Of a stretch of DNA of 64,000 nucleotides, positions 8,471 through 16,987 are shown one piece after another. The position numbers and the translations under genes were made by a program. The notes below the pieces were generated by a model that was given only the letters and a program-made list of their open reading frames with translations, was not told where the DNA came from and ran no database searches. This DNA comes from DAIMZI01 sp036734025 (GTDB lineage: Bacteria > Pseudomonadota > Alphaproteobacteria > Rhizobiales > Rhodomicrobiaceae): the NCBI GenBank assembly GCA_036734025.1, contig DAIMZI010000009.1:31572-95571 (forward strand), in the 5' to 3' direction. The number at the start of each line of letters is the position of its first letter. Position 1 is the stretch's first letter.

Positions 8471-10507
8471 TCATCGCTTCTTGCCGGATGCGGTCCGGCT
8501 AAGCCCGTGCTGCGTTTTCTCCCAGTAGAACGGATTGGTAATGAGCTGGTGCAGCGCGCGGTAGGCCGCGAGCGAAATCATCAGCCAATAAACCGGGATC
8601 AGCAATAGTTGCGGCAACAGGCCGGCAATGCCGCGCATGCGCAGTGAGACCACCCCCAGCACGGCCGCGGCGCCAAAGCCCGCAATCAGGTTGAACAGTG
8701 CGATCGCCCAGAAATGCAGCCCCAGCGCGCTTTCGGCCTGGCGCAGGAAGCCGCCGTTGAACGCATCATGGGCAAGCAGGACATAAACCAGTGGATGGGC
8801 CAGCGTGGCGAGGATCACCGCGGCGAACAGCCCATGGAAGGCGAGCGCCCCGCGAAAGCCGAGATCCGCGACAAGCTGTCTTGGCCTGCGCATATGCACC
8901 GCGTAAGTCTGCATCCAGCCTTTCAGCCAGCGCGTGCGCTGGCGCAGCCAGTTGCCCGGCTGGCACGCCGCCTCTTCATAGGTGACCGAGTCGAGCACGC
9001 TGCAACGCAGGCCCGCACGGTAGATGCGCATGCCCAGATCGGCATCCTCTGTGACATTGAACGCATCCCACGCGCCCAGATCACGTAGCGCGTCCATGCG
9101 AAAATGGTTGGATGTGCCGCCAAGCGGTATGGGCAACCTGAGCATGTCGAGCGCCGGCAGGATCCCCCAGAACAGAGAGGTATATTCGATGGTGAACTGT
9201 TTCGACAGCCAGTTCTCCGAGGCGTTGTAAAAATTGAGCTTGGCCTGAAGGCAAACAAGTTCCGGCGGCGCTTCGGCAAAGGCGGCCACGGCTTTGCGCA
9301 GCTGGTCGGGCTCGGGCCGGTCTTCGGCATCAAAGATGACGACGAACTTACCGGTGGCGAATTCCAGCGCGTAATTGCAGGCTTTGGGTTTGGTGCGTGG
9401 CTGGCCATCCGGCACCACGATGATATCGAAGCACCCGGGCAGGTCCATGGCTCGCGCCGCCGCGATGGTCTCGGTGTCCACGCTTTCCAGGATCAGCTTG
9501 ATGTCGAGCTTGGGCGCGGGATAATCCAGCGCGCACAGCGCGGCGACCAGATCGGGCAGCACGCTGGTTTCGCGAAACAGCGGCACGAGCACGGTGTAGA
9601 CCGGCAACTCGCTGTCGGCTATGCCTCCCAGCGCCGGCTGCCTGCGTTTGGTCCAGGCCTTGCCCAGAAGCTGGCCGGCGGCGACCAGCCGCAGCATCAC
9701 CGTGATCAGGAAGACGATCGACAACAGCGCCGATACCAGCGTCAGCGTATCACGAAACGAGATGGCGGCTGCGCCCACACAACTGCCGACAAGCGTGAGC
9801 GTCGTGGCGATCTGCCAGAAGGCGACGCCATCGGCGGCGCTCTGGTCGGGATGCGACCGGCGCAGGCCCCATGTCGCCCGGCGCAGGAAAAAGCGCCCAT
9901 GACTTCGGGTAATCGTGTCGATGAGGGTCTGGCGCGGTATCAGCGTCACCCGATCACGGCTCTCGCCCAGCGATGCGGTCAACTCGCCCACCATCGCGGG
10001 CGAGAACAGTTCCGCATTCAGTCCGGCGACGGCCACGCCCCCATCCTTCAGCGGGATGGGCTCACGCGATGCAAGCTGGCGCCATGGCGGCATGTGCGGC
10101 ACGCTCGCCAGCAGGCGCAGCGCAGTGCCCGAATGCGCCGCGCGCACGCCGCATTCATCGGCCAGTTCGCGGCTGTAGGCCACGGGGCACATCCAGCCAT
10201 GGGCGATGAGCACCCGCGATACCGGAAGCTTCCACATTGCCGCGAGCATTTGCGCCCGATATAAGACGTCAGAAGGGATGCCGAGGCGCCAGATGATGCG
10301 GTTCTGGCGCAGCGCGCCTGTCTGAGCCGCGGCGATGCCGCTGCCTGAAAGCCGGTGCTCGCCTCCTGAAGGTGGCCGCAAGAGGATGGGGGTCGGTGCG
10401 CCAGCGACGTCAGGACCTGCCCCGCTCGCGGGTCTGCCCACAACGTCGGATGGCAGTCTCGTTCCGTGCCCCCCGGCGGCGAAACGGGCGCCTTTCCAGC
10501 TTGTCAT
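8471..10507 (-). CDS. Membrane family 2 glycosyltransferase with N-terminal regulatory-type domain
   Basis: A processive-type glycosyltransferase (678 residues). The N-terminal 200 residues are soluble (SRVLIAHGWMCPVAYS, resembling domains found ahead of some GT2 or GspE-type proteins), two membrane helices follow at about 225-280, then the GT-A catalytic domain with VLVPLFRE, DAEDRPEP (DXD), TEDADLG and QRTRWLKGW (QxxRW), and about four C-terminal membrane helices. This layout matches cellulose-synthase-like GT2 enzymes that make or export a polysaccharide through the inner membrane. No neighbouring polysaccharide genes reveal the product. The frame opens at TTG 10516, but the ATG at 10507 is more likely. 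Divergent from the family 3 binding-protein gene, convergent with ctrA. Confidence 0.85.
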   Translation of the reverse strand: MTSWKGARFAAGGHGTRLPSDVVGRPASGAGPDVAGAPTPILLRPPSGGEHRLSGSGIAAAQTGALRQNRIIWRLGIPSDVLYRAQMLAAMWKLPVSRVLIAHGWMCPVAYSRELADECGVRAAHSGTALRLLASVPHMPPWRQLASREPIPLKDGGVAVAGLNAELFSPAMVGELTASLGESRDRVTLIPRQTLIDTITRSHGRFFLRRATWGLRRSHPDQSAADGVAFWQIATTLTLVGSCVGAAAISFRDTLTLVSALLSIVFLITVMLRLVAAGQLLGKAWTKRRQPALGGIADSELPVYTVLVPLFRETSVLPDLVAALCALDYPAPKLDIKLILESVDTETIAAARAMDLPGCFDIIVVPDGQPRTKPKACNYALEFATGKFVVIFDAEDRPEPDQLRKAVAAFAEAPPELVCLQAKLNFYNASENWLSKQFTIEYTSLFWGILPALDMLRLPIPLGGTSNHFRMDALRDLGAWDAFNVTEDADLGMRIYRAGLRCSVLDSVTYEEAACQPGNWLRQRTRWLKGWMQTYAVHMRRPRQLVADLGFRGALAFHGLFAAVILATLAHPLVYVLLAHDAFNGGFLRQAESALGLHFWAIALFNLIAGFGAAAVLGVVSLRMRGIAGLLPQLLLIPVYWLMISLAAYRALHQLITNPFYWEKTQHGLSRTASGKKR

Positions 10508-10575
10508 GCAACGCAATATGTGAAATGCAACTCATGAACACACGTTATACGTTATATTTTTGGCCTGAGTGGCGA

Positions 10576-11436
10576 ATGAAGTCGAGTCTTTTCGCGCACG
10601 CGCTGCGCCTTTGCATGGCGGCGCTGATCTGCTCCTGCCTTGCCGCGGCCGCGGCGGCTCAGGAACTGCTCGAGCCGGAGAGCCTTGAAAGCGAGACCGA
10701 GCGCAGTATCGGGCCGCGCCCGGACTGGTCGTGGCTGCTCCAGCTTCGCGTGGTGACGGCTTCGGACTTTCCGCCCTTCAATTACTATGACGAGGACGGC
10801 ACGCTAACCGGGCTCAATGTCGATCTGGCGCAGAGCATCTGCCGCGAACTGCAAATCGAATGCCAGATCCGGGCGGTCGAATGGGACACGCTGGGCGATG
10901 CGATTGCAAATGGCACGGCCGACGCCGCCATCGCCTCGATCGCGATCACGCCCCAGTCCCTGAGCCGGTTCGATTTCTCCGACATCTATCTGCAGATCCC
11001 GGGCCGGTTTGCCGTGCCGCGCGCCAGCGAGCTTGAAGACGTCACGCCCGAAGCGCTTGGGGGACAAAAGATCGTGGTCGAAGCCGGCACGGCGCATGAA
11101 GCGTGGCTGAAGACATTTTACCCCGATTCAGAGTTGATTTCGGTTGCCAGTGCGCAAGAGGCACGGCGCGCCCTGCTCGAAGGCGAGGCCGATCTGCTGT
11201 TCGCCGATGCGATGAGCCTGATGTTCTGGATAAGCGGCGCCAACTCGCAAGCCTGTTGCCGGTTTCTGGGCGCCGGGTTCATGGAGCCCAGATATTTCGG
11301 CGAAGGGCTGGCGATCGCGGTCGCACGCGACAATCGCCGGCTGGTGCGTGTGCTCAATTATTCTTTGGCGCGCCTGCGCGTGTCCGGGCGGTTTCAGGAG
11401 TTGCTGCTGCGTTATTTTCCGCTCAGCCTCTATTGA
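10576..11436 (+). CDS. Family 3 extracellular solute-binding protein
   Basis: Periplasmic ligand-binding protein of the amino-acid (SBP_bac_3) family. The 286-residue product has a signal peptide cut after the alanine run before QELLEPE, then the two-lobed fold: LRVVTASDFPPFNYYDEDG at the start of lobe 1, TADAAIASIAITPQ in the middle, and GQKIVVEAGTAHEAWL opening lobe 2. No ABC permease or ATPase gene is adjacent, so it may be an orphan receptor or serve a transporter encoded elsewhere; an enzyme-like or sensory role is also possible. I chose ATG 10576, which begins the signal peptide; ATG 10534 is an alternative. Converges with the TerB-like gene. Confidence 0.85.
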   Translation: MKSSLFAHALRLCMAALICSCLAAAAAAQELLEPESLESETERSIGPRPDWSWLLQLRVVTASDFPPFNYYDEDGTLTGLNVDLAQSICRELQIECQIRAVEWDTLGDAIANGTADAAIASIAITPQSLSRFDFSDIYLQIPGRFAVPRASELEDVTPEALGGQKIVVEAGTAHEAWLKTFYPDSELISVASAQEARRALLEGEADLLFADAMSLMFWISGANSQACCRFLGAGFMEPRYFGEGLAIAVARDNRRLVRVLNYSLARLRVSGRFQELLLRYFPLSLY

Positions 11437-11463
11437 ACGCTTGTGCGCGATTGGTGCCAGCGC

Positions 11464-11934
11464 TCAGATCTGCATGTGGCGGGCGCGCGCGCCGCGTTCG
11501 ATAGCCACGGTGTTGAGCTTGTCGAGTCTGAGCGCATCGGCGAGCATTTCCAGAAAGCGGATCTCCTCATCGCCCACCGCCAGGTCCGCCGCGGCGATTT
11601 CCACAGCCAGGGCATAGGCTGTCTCGTGCAAACGCATCGGCAGTCCGCTGGCGATCATGTCGAGCATCTTGTCGAGCCCGCCTTCGTCGCTCAGCACATT
11701 GCCACACTCCTCGGCGACATGAACCAGCCCATCCAGATCGAAGGTGCGAAACACCGGCAGATTGCTGACGATCGCACCGATACGGCGCAATTCGTTGTCG
11801 CTGATCTGCCGGTCCACGGCGGCCATTGTCACCATGGCGAAGATCAGGCTGCGGTGGATCTCCTTCGCATTCGCGGCGCCGCGCTCGCTCGCGGCGTTGA
11901 TTGGCGCCGTCTTTGTCCTCTTGTCAGCTGCCAT
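11464..11934 (-). CDS. TerB-like (tellurite resistance TerB family) protein
   Basis: A 156-residue soluble protein, almost all helical. The core VTMAAVDRQISDNELRRIGAIV ... AEIAAADLAVGDEEIRFLEMLAD contains two copies of the acidic D-x-x-I/V-xx-E-E/N pattern of the TerB fold, a possible metal-binding helical bundle. Despite the family name, tellurite resistance is not implied; no other ter genes are present. The ATG at 11934 has GGGGAG upstream; longer open frame upstream is rejected as start. It is divergent from lysK with about 200 bases between and convergent with the solute-binding gene. Role unknown. Confidence 0.75.
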   Translation of the reverse strand: MAADKRTKTAPINAASERGAANAKEIHRSLIFAMVTMAAVDRQISDNELRRIGAIVSNLPVFRTFDLDGLVHVAEECGNVLSDEGGLDKMLDMIASGLPMRLHETAYALAVEIAAADLAVGDEEIRFLEMLADALRLDKLNTVAIERGARARHMQI

Positions 11935-12135
11935 CAGGTCTGCTCCCCAGACATTTATCGCCAGTCCAGTCCGTTCGTTTCTGCTGGCTGATCCGACTTG
12001 TACCGGCTTTGCGCCGGCGATCAAGTCCCGTGCGCGCTTGAGCGCGGATTGACGCCGCGTTTGCCCCGGCATAACTTGGCGATCACCCAGGCGGTTGCGC
12101 TCTCACCGATTCGCCGGCCCGACGAAGGTTGCCTC

Positions 12136-13953
12136 ATGCCAGATCCATCAACGCCGAATGTAGTCGATGCCGCCTTGATCGACGCAGCGCGCGATGCGCG
12201 TGCGTGGCCGTTCGAAGAAGCGCGCAAGCTGCTCAAGCGGTTCGAAAAATCCGGCATGCCTGATGTGGTGCTGTTCGAAACCGGCTATGGCCCATCCGGC
12301 CTGCCGCATATCGGCACATTCGGCGAAGTCGCGCGCACGAGCATGGTGCGCCATGCCTTCGAGACGCTCAGCGGGCTGAAGACGCGGCTGGTCTGCTTTT
12401 CCGACGACATGGACGGATTGCGCAAGGTGCCGACGAACGTGCCGAACCGCGAGAATATGGAACGATATCTGGGCTTGCCCCTGTCGCGCGTCCCTGATCC
12501 CTTCAGCGATGACTATGACAGTTTCGCCGCGCACAACAATGCCCGCTTGCGCCGCTTCCTCGATCAGTTCGGCTTTGATTACGAGTTCTTTTCGGCCACC
12601 GAATGTTACAAAGCCGGCCGCTTCGATGAAACGCTGCTGAAGATGCTGCGCGCCTATGATGCCGTGATGGAGATCATCCTGCCGACGCTGGGCGAGGAGC
12701 GCCGCAAGACCTATTCGCCGTTCCTGCCCGTCTGTCCGCGCTCGGGTCGCGTGCTTCAGGTGCCGATGGTCGCGCGCGATGTCGAGGCCGGCACGATCAC
12801 GTATGAGGACCCCGAAACCGGGAAGCGCACGGAAACGCAGGTGACGGGCGGGCGTGTCAAATGCCAGTGGAAGGCCGACTGGGCGCTGCGCTGGTGCGCG
12901 CTCGGCGTCGATTACGAGATGGCCGGCAAGGACCTGATCGATTCAGTCAACCTGTCGTCGAGGATATGCCGGGCGCTCGGCGGGCGTCCGCCTGAAAGCT
13001 TCATCTACGAATTGTTCCTCGATGAAAATGGCGAGAAGATTTCCAAGTCGCGTGGCAACGGGCTGACGATAGAGGAATGGCTGACTTACGCCTCGCCCGA
13101 GAGCCTGAGCATGTTCATGTTCCAGAAGCCCAAATCTGCGCGCAAGCTCTATTTCGACATCATTCCGAAGACCGTCGATGAATATTTGAGCTTCCTCGAC
13201 AAATATCCCGGGCAACCGCTGGGCGAACAGGTGAACAATCCCGCATGGCATATTCATCTGGGTGAGCCGCCGCGTGCGGATCTGCCGATCAGCTTTGCGC
13301 TTCTGCTCAATCTGGTGAGTGCCTCGAACGCCCATGACAAGGAAACCTTGTGGGGCTTCATCGGCCGCTATGCGCCTGACGCCGCGCCCGCGACGCATCC
13401 CGAGCTGGACCGGCTGGTCGGTTATGCGATTGCCTATTTCCGCGATTTCGTCGCGCCTTCCAAGACCTTCCGCGATCCCGACGCGCGCGAACGCGCCGCG
13501 ATCGTGGAGCTTCACGGCCGGCTGGGTGAGATCGCCGAGCGCGCGGATGGTGAAGAAATCCAGGCCGTCGTCTATGAAATCGGCAAGACACATCAGTTCG
13601 AGCCGCTGCGCGATTGGTTTCGCGCGCTTTATGAAGTGCTGCTTGGCCAGACACAGGGGCCGCGCTTTGGCTCCTTCGCAGAACTTTACGGCATCGCCAA
13701 TACCAGACACCTGATAGCGCAAATATTGAGCCTTGAGGCGCCGGGCGGCGTGCTGCGCGAGGCTGTTGCCGGAGCGACGCAAGAAGCAGCCGCCAAATCG
13801 ACCGCCAAGCCAGCGCGCAAGGCAAGCGCCAAACCCGAAGCAAGCGGAAAATCGCCGGAAAAGAAGAAGCCAACCGACAAGAAGACATCGCGAGGCGCGC
13901 CGACGGCAAAACCGGCAGGCGCGAAGAAACGCAAGGAAAAGGCGCGCGGCTGA
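12136..13953 (+). CDS. lysK: Lysyl-tRNA synthetase, class I
   Basis: Charges tRNA-Lys with lysine. It is the class I (archaeal-type) enzyme, which many alphaproteobacteria use in place of class II LysS: the HIGH-like motif is GLPHIGT near residue 57 and the KMSKS loop is KISKSRG near 295, both Rossmann-fold features. The 605-residue protein is longer than usual because of a C-terminal tail of about 65 residues rich in Ala, Lys and Pro, resembling histone-H1-like or RNA-binding tails. ATG 12136 begins the conserved sequence; the open frame upstream is not conserved. Divergent from the TerB-like gene. Confidence 0.95.
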   Translation: MPDPSTPNVVDAALIDAARDARAWPFEEARKLLKRFEKSGMPDVVLFETGYGPSGLPHIGTFGEVARTSMVRHAFETLSGLKTRLVCFSDDMDGLRKVPTNVPNRENMERYLGLPLSRVPDPFSDDYDSFAAHNNARLRRFLDQFGFDYEFFSATECYKAGRFDETLLKMLRAYDAVMEIILPTLGEERRKTYSPFLPVCPRSGRVLQVPMVARDVEAGTITYEDPETGKRTETQVTGGRVKCQWKADWALRWCALGVDYEMAGKDLIDSVNLSSRICRALGGRPPESFIYELFLDENGEKISKSRGNGLTIEEWLTYASPESLSMFMFQKPKSARKLYFDIIPKTVDEYLSFLDKYPGQPLGEQVNNPAWHIHLGEPPRADLPISFALLLNLVSASNAHDKETLWGFIGRYAPDAAPATHPELDRLVGYAIAYFRDFVAPSKTFRDPDARERAAIVELHGRLGEIAERADGEEIQAVVYEIGKTHQFEPLRDWFRALYEVLLGQTQGPRFGSFAELYGIANTRHLIAQILSLEAPGGVLREAVAGATQEAAAKSTAKPARKASAKPEASGKSPEKKKPTDKKTSRGAPTAKPAGAKKRKEKARG

Positions 13954-14050
13954 AAAAAAAACGCGATCAGGGCAGTATGGCCGCGCGCTGATGCCTGCGT
14001 GACTGATCTGGGAGGAAACAGCCATTCAACAGCTTGCGGACCGGTCCCCC

Positions 14051-14395
14051 ATGACCACGATCTACAAGATTGCCGATGCCGCCGAATGGCGTGCTGCGCG
14101 CTCGTCCGGCGCCTATCACGGCTCAAGCGATGACATTCACGACGGCTACATTCATTTCTCCACGGCCGCGCAACTGCCCGGCACTGCGAACAAGCATTTC
14201 GCCGGTCGCGACGGTTTGGTGCTCATTGCGGTCGACGCCATGCAACTCGGCGATGCGCTCAAGTGGGAGCACGCGCGCAACGGTGAACGCTTCCCCCATC
14301 TTTATGCGCCGCTGCCCGTGGAGGCCGCGATCTGGTTCACCCCGCTGATCCTGCGACCTGATGGCACCCATGATCTGCCTGAGGAACTGCCATGA
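14051..14395 (+). CDS. DUF952-family protein
   Basis: A 114-residue cytoplasmic protein of the DUF952 family. Visible family features are the start TIYKIADAAEWRAA, the central GYIHFSTAAQLPGTANKHF (His and Ser conserved), LKWEHARNGERFPHLYAPLP and the C-terminal LILRPDG. The fold is related to RNA 2'-phosphotransferase/ADP-ribosyltransferase-like folds according to family descriptions, but a biochemical role is not established. The stop overlaps the pyrD ATG by four bases, so the two are translated together; the pairing of DUF952 with pyrD is seen in other alphaproteobacteria. Confidence 0.88.
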   Translation: MTTIYKIADAAEWRAARSSGAYHGSSDDIHDGYIHFSTAAQLPGTANKHFAGRDGLVLIAVDAMQLGDALKWEHARNGERFPHLYAPLPVEAAIWFTPLILRPDGTHDLPEELP

Positions 14396-15489
14396 TCGCC
14401 GGTCTCATGCGCCTTGCGCAGGCCGGCTTGCTGAGCCTTGAGCCTGAACGCGCGCATGAATTGTCGCTGCGGGCGCTGGAAGCCGGATTTTATCCGCGCC
14501 AGCAAGCGCCCGATGATCCACGTCTTGCCCAGTCGTTCTGGGGTCTCGGATTTGCCAATCCGCTCGGCATGGCGGCGGGATACGACAAGGATGCCCGCGT
14601 GCCGGGGGCGCTGATGGAGATGGGCTTCGGTTTCGTCGAGATCGGCACCGTGACGCCGCGTCCGCAGGCCGGCAATCCTGCGCCGCGGGTGTTCCGTCTG
14701 GTGCGTGAGCGCGGAGCGATAAACCGTCTTGGCTTCAACAGCCAGGGTCACCGCGCGGTGCACGAGCGTCTTGCCACAGCGCGGCCGGGTGGAGTGCTCG
14801 GGGTCAATATCGGCGCCAACAAGGACAGCGCCGACATGATCGCCGACTATGAGAGCGGTATGCGCGCCTTTGCCGATTGCGCCGATTATTTCACGCTCAA
14901 CATCTCGTCGCCGAACACGCCGGGCCTGCGCGATCTTCAGGCGCCGGTGCGCCTTGCAGAGTTGCTGGGGCGGCTGAGTGCGGTGCGCACCGAACTGACT
15001 GCCGAGGAAGGGCGCCGCACGCCGCTACTTATCAAACTGTCACCGGATATTGCCGATGACGACCTGCCGGCCGTGATCAACACGCTGATGGCGCATGATG
15101 TCGATGGTCTGGTGATCAGCAACACCACGCTCGCGCGCGACAAGGTGCAATCCTCTGTCCATGCCGGCCAGTCAGGCGGGCTTTCGGGGCGCCCGCTGTT
15201 TGAACGCTCCACGCGCATGCTGGCCAGGGTTCATCTGCTGACCGGCGGCCGGGTGCCGCTTGTCGGGGTCGGCGGCGTGGATTCAGGTGAAACTGCGCTC
15301 GCGAAGATCCGCGCGGGCGCGTCGCTGCTACAGCTTTACACCGGCCTCGTCTATGCGGGTGCCGGGCTGATTGGCGAGATCAAGGCACATCTGCTCCAGG
15401 CGCTGGATCAGGGTGGCTTCCGCTCGCTGGACGGGCTGTCTGGCGTGGACGCCGCGGACTGGGCCGCGCGCGCGCCCGATTTGCGGTAG
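14392..15489 (+). CDS. pyrD: Dihydroorotate dehydrogenase (quinone), class 2
   Basis: Oxidises dihydroorotate to orotate in pyrimidine synthesis, passing electrons to membrane quinone. The 365-residue protein has the class 2 amphipathic N-terminal helical region (about residues 1-45), then an FMN-binding TIM barrel: GFANPLGMAAGYDKD, NRLGFNSQG, NISSPNTPGLRDLQ, KLSPDI, VISNTT and GVGGVDSG ... LLQLYTG. The ATG overlaps the DUF952 stop (ATGA) and has GAGGAA upstream. Length and motifs are normal. Confidence 0.96.
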   Translation: MIAGLMRLAQAGLLSLEPERAHELSLRALEAGFYPRQQAPDDPRLAQSFWGLGFANPLGMAAGYDKDARVPGALMEMGFGFVEIGTVTPRPQAGNPAPRVFRLVRERGAINRLGFNSQGHRAVHERLATARPGGVLGVNIGANKDSADMIADYESGMRAFADCADYFTLNISSPNTPGLRDLQAPVRLAELLGRLSAVRTELTAEEGRRTPLLIKLSPDIADDDLPAVINTLMAHDVDGLVISNTTLARDKVQSSVHAGQSGGLSGRPLFERSTRMLARVHLLTGGRVPLVGVGGVDSGETALAKIRAGASLLQLYTGLVYAGAGLIGEIKAHLLQALDQGGFRSLDGLSGVDAADWAARAPDLR

Positions 15490-15792
15490 ACATCGCGGCG
15501 CCCTTCTGGCAAATCCAAGGGCCATGACACTTCCCCAAACCGGAATTGTGACACCGTTCTGCTATCGAGACCGGGGATATGGGCATTCGCCCGATTTGCC
15601 GTGCTGAACATTATGCGGCGGGGCGGGGAATTTGCGGCGCAAGGACATGGGGCAACGGAGCATGCGCGCCCACCAGACGGTTGCCGGAGCCTTTGCCCTC
15701 CATTGCGGACCGCCGCCCCGGCCTGTGGTTGAAGAAGCCCGTATTCCCCATATAAAGGCGATCGGGATAGGTTTGCGAGAGGCGAACGAGTT
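15490..15792. other. Intergenic region upstream of accD
   Basis: About 300 bases with no gene visible. It ends with GAGAGG before the GTG start of accD and presumably carries the accD-folC promoter. In many alphaproteobacteria trpFBA lie here; no trp sequence is seen. Confidence 0.4.
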
Positions 15793-16860
15793 GTGAACTG
15801 GATCAATAATGTCGTCAGGCCCAAGATCCGCGATTTCTGGCGAAAGCGCGAGGTGCCCGACAATCTGTGGGTGAAATGCCCAGATAGCGGCCAGATGATC
15901 TTCTACCGCGATCTTGAGGCCAACCAGTTCGTGGTCCCCGGTTCGGGCTATCACATGCGCATGAGCGCGCCCTTACGCCTCGCCGGCCTGATGGATGGCG
16001 GCGAATATGAAGCGATCGCCTTGCCTGAAGTGCCGCTCGATCCGCTCAGGTTCCGTGACGAACGACGTTATGTGGACCGGCTGAAGGACGCCAAGACCAA
16101 GACCGGGCTGATCGATGCCGTTCTGGTGGGTGCCGGCACGCTCAACAATCAGCCGATTGTCGCCGCGGTCCAGGATTTCGACTTCATGGGCGGGTCGCTC
16201 GGCATGGCCGCCGGCGAAGCCGTGCTCAGCGGCATGCTGGAGGCTGTTGCGCGCGAGACGCCGTTCATTCTTTTCGCCGCATCAGGCGGAGCGCGCATGC
16301 AGGAAGGGTTGTTGTCGCTCATGCAGATGCCGCGGACTTCGGTCGGTGTTCAGCGTCTGGCCGATGCGCGCCTGCCCTATATCGTTGTGCTGACCCATCC
16401 CACGACCGGCGGCGTGACGGCGTCTTATGCGATGCTCGGCGACGTTCATATTGCCGAGCCCGGCGCCCTCATCGGCTTTGCCGGTCCGCGCGTCATCGAG
16501 CAGACCATCCGCGAGAAATTGCCCGCGGGTTTCCAGCGCGCCGAATATCTTCTCGAACACGGCATGATCGACATGGTGGTTCACCGTCATCGGCTGCGTT
16601 CGGTGCTGAGCGAGATCTGCGCGATGCTGATGGCCAATCGCCCTGCGCTGGTCAGGTCGGCGGCGCGCGAACACCTCATCGACGCTGCGCCTGCATCGGC
16701 GCTGAACGGCCCGCACCGCCTCACCAACGGGCGCGCCACGCCGGATGCGGGCAGCGAGCATGAGGATGAGACGCCTGGGGCTGCGAGCGCGGCTTCGGAC
16801 GATGGTGATGATGCGAACAAGACCCCGGTTTCAGGACGCGACGGCGCTTCGGTGCAATAG
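15793..16860 (+). CDS. accD: Acetyl-CoA carboxylase carboxyltransferase subunit beta
   Basis: With AccA forms the carboxyltransferase that transfers CO2 from biotin to acetyl-CoA, the first step of fatty acid synthesis. The 355-residue protein has the crotonase-like core: FMGGSLGMAAGE, ASGGARMQEG and HPTTGGVTASYAMLGD. The N-terminal zinc ribbon has decayed: where the family has CPxC and CPxCxHH it reads CPDSG and VPGSGYHM, leaving one of four cysteines, a change common in Rhizobiales AccD. A Ser/Asp/Glu-rich disordered tail of about 55 residues follows the core. The start is GTG at 15793 after GAGAGG. folC follows, as in many relatives. Confidence 0.95.
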   Translation: MNWINNVVRPKIRDFWRKREVPDNLWVKCPDSGQMIFYRDLEANQFVVPGSGYHMRMSAPLRLAGLMDGGEYEAIALPEVPLDPLRFRDERRYVDRLKDAKTKTGLIDAVLVGAGTLNNQPIVAAVQDFDFMGGSLGMAAGEAVLSGMLEAVARETPFILFAASGGARMQEGLLSLMQMPRTSVGVQRLADARLPYIVVLTHPTTGGVTASYAMLGDVHIAEPGALIGFAGPRVIEQTIREKLPAGFQRAEYLLEHGMIDMVVHRHRLRSVLSEICAMLMANRPALVRSAAREHLIDAAPASALNGPHRLTNGRATPDAGSEHEDETPGAASAASDDGDDANKTPVSGRDGASVQ

Positions 16861-16987
16861 TTCGTGGTGATCTCGCGCATCTTGATGCAACCCTCTTGTT
16901 TCATGTTCACCTTTTTTCGTGTTCAACTTGTCTGGCGTTCAACTTGGGCTTCATGCCCGGCGACCCGTTGCCCAAAGGACCGATATC

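Noticed and set aside
9104..10264. 386-codon plus-strand open frame
   Set aside because: Antisense to the glycosyltransferase whose DXD and QxxRW motifs are clear.
12943..14025. 360-codon minus-strand open frame
   Set aside because: Antisense to lysK, no start signal and no motif.
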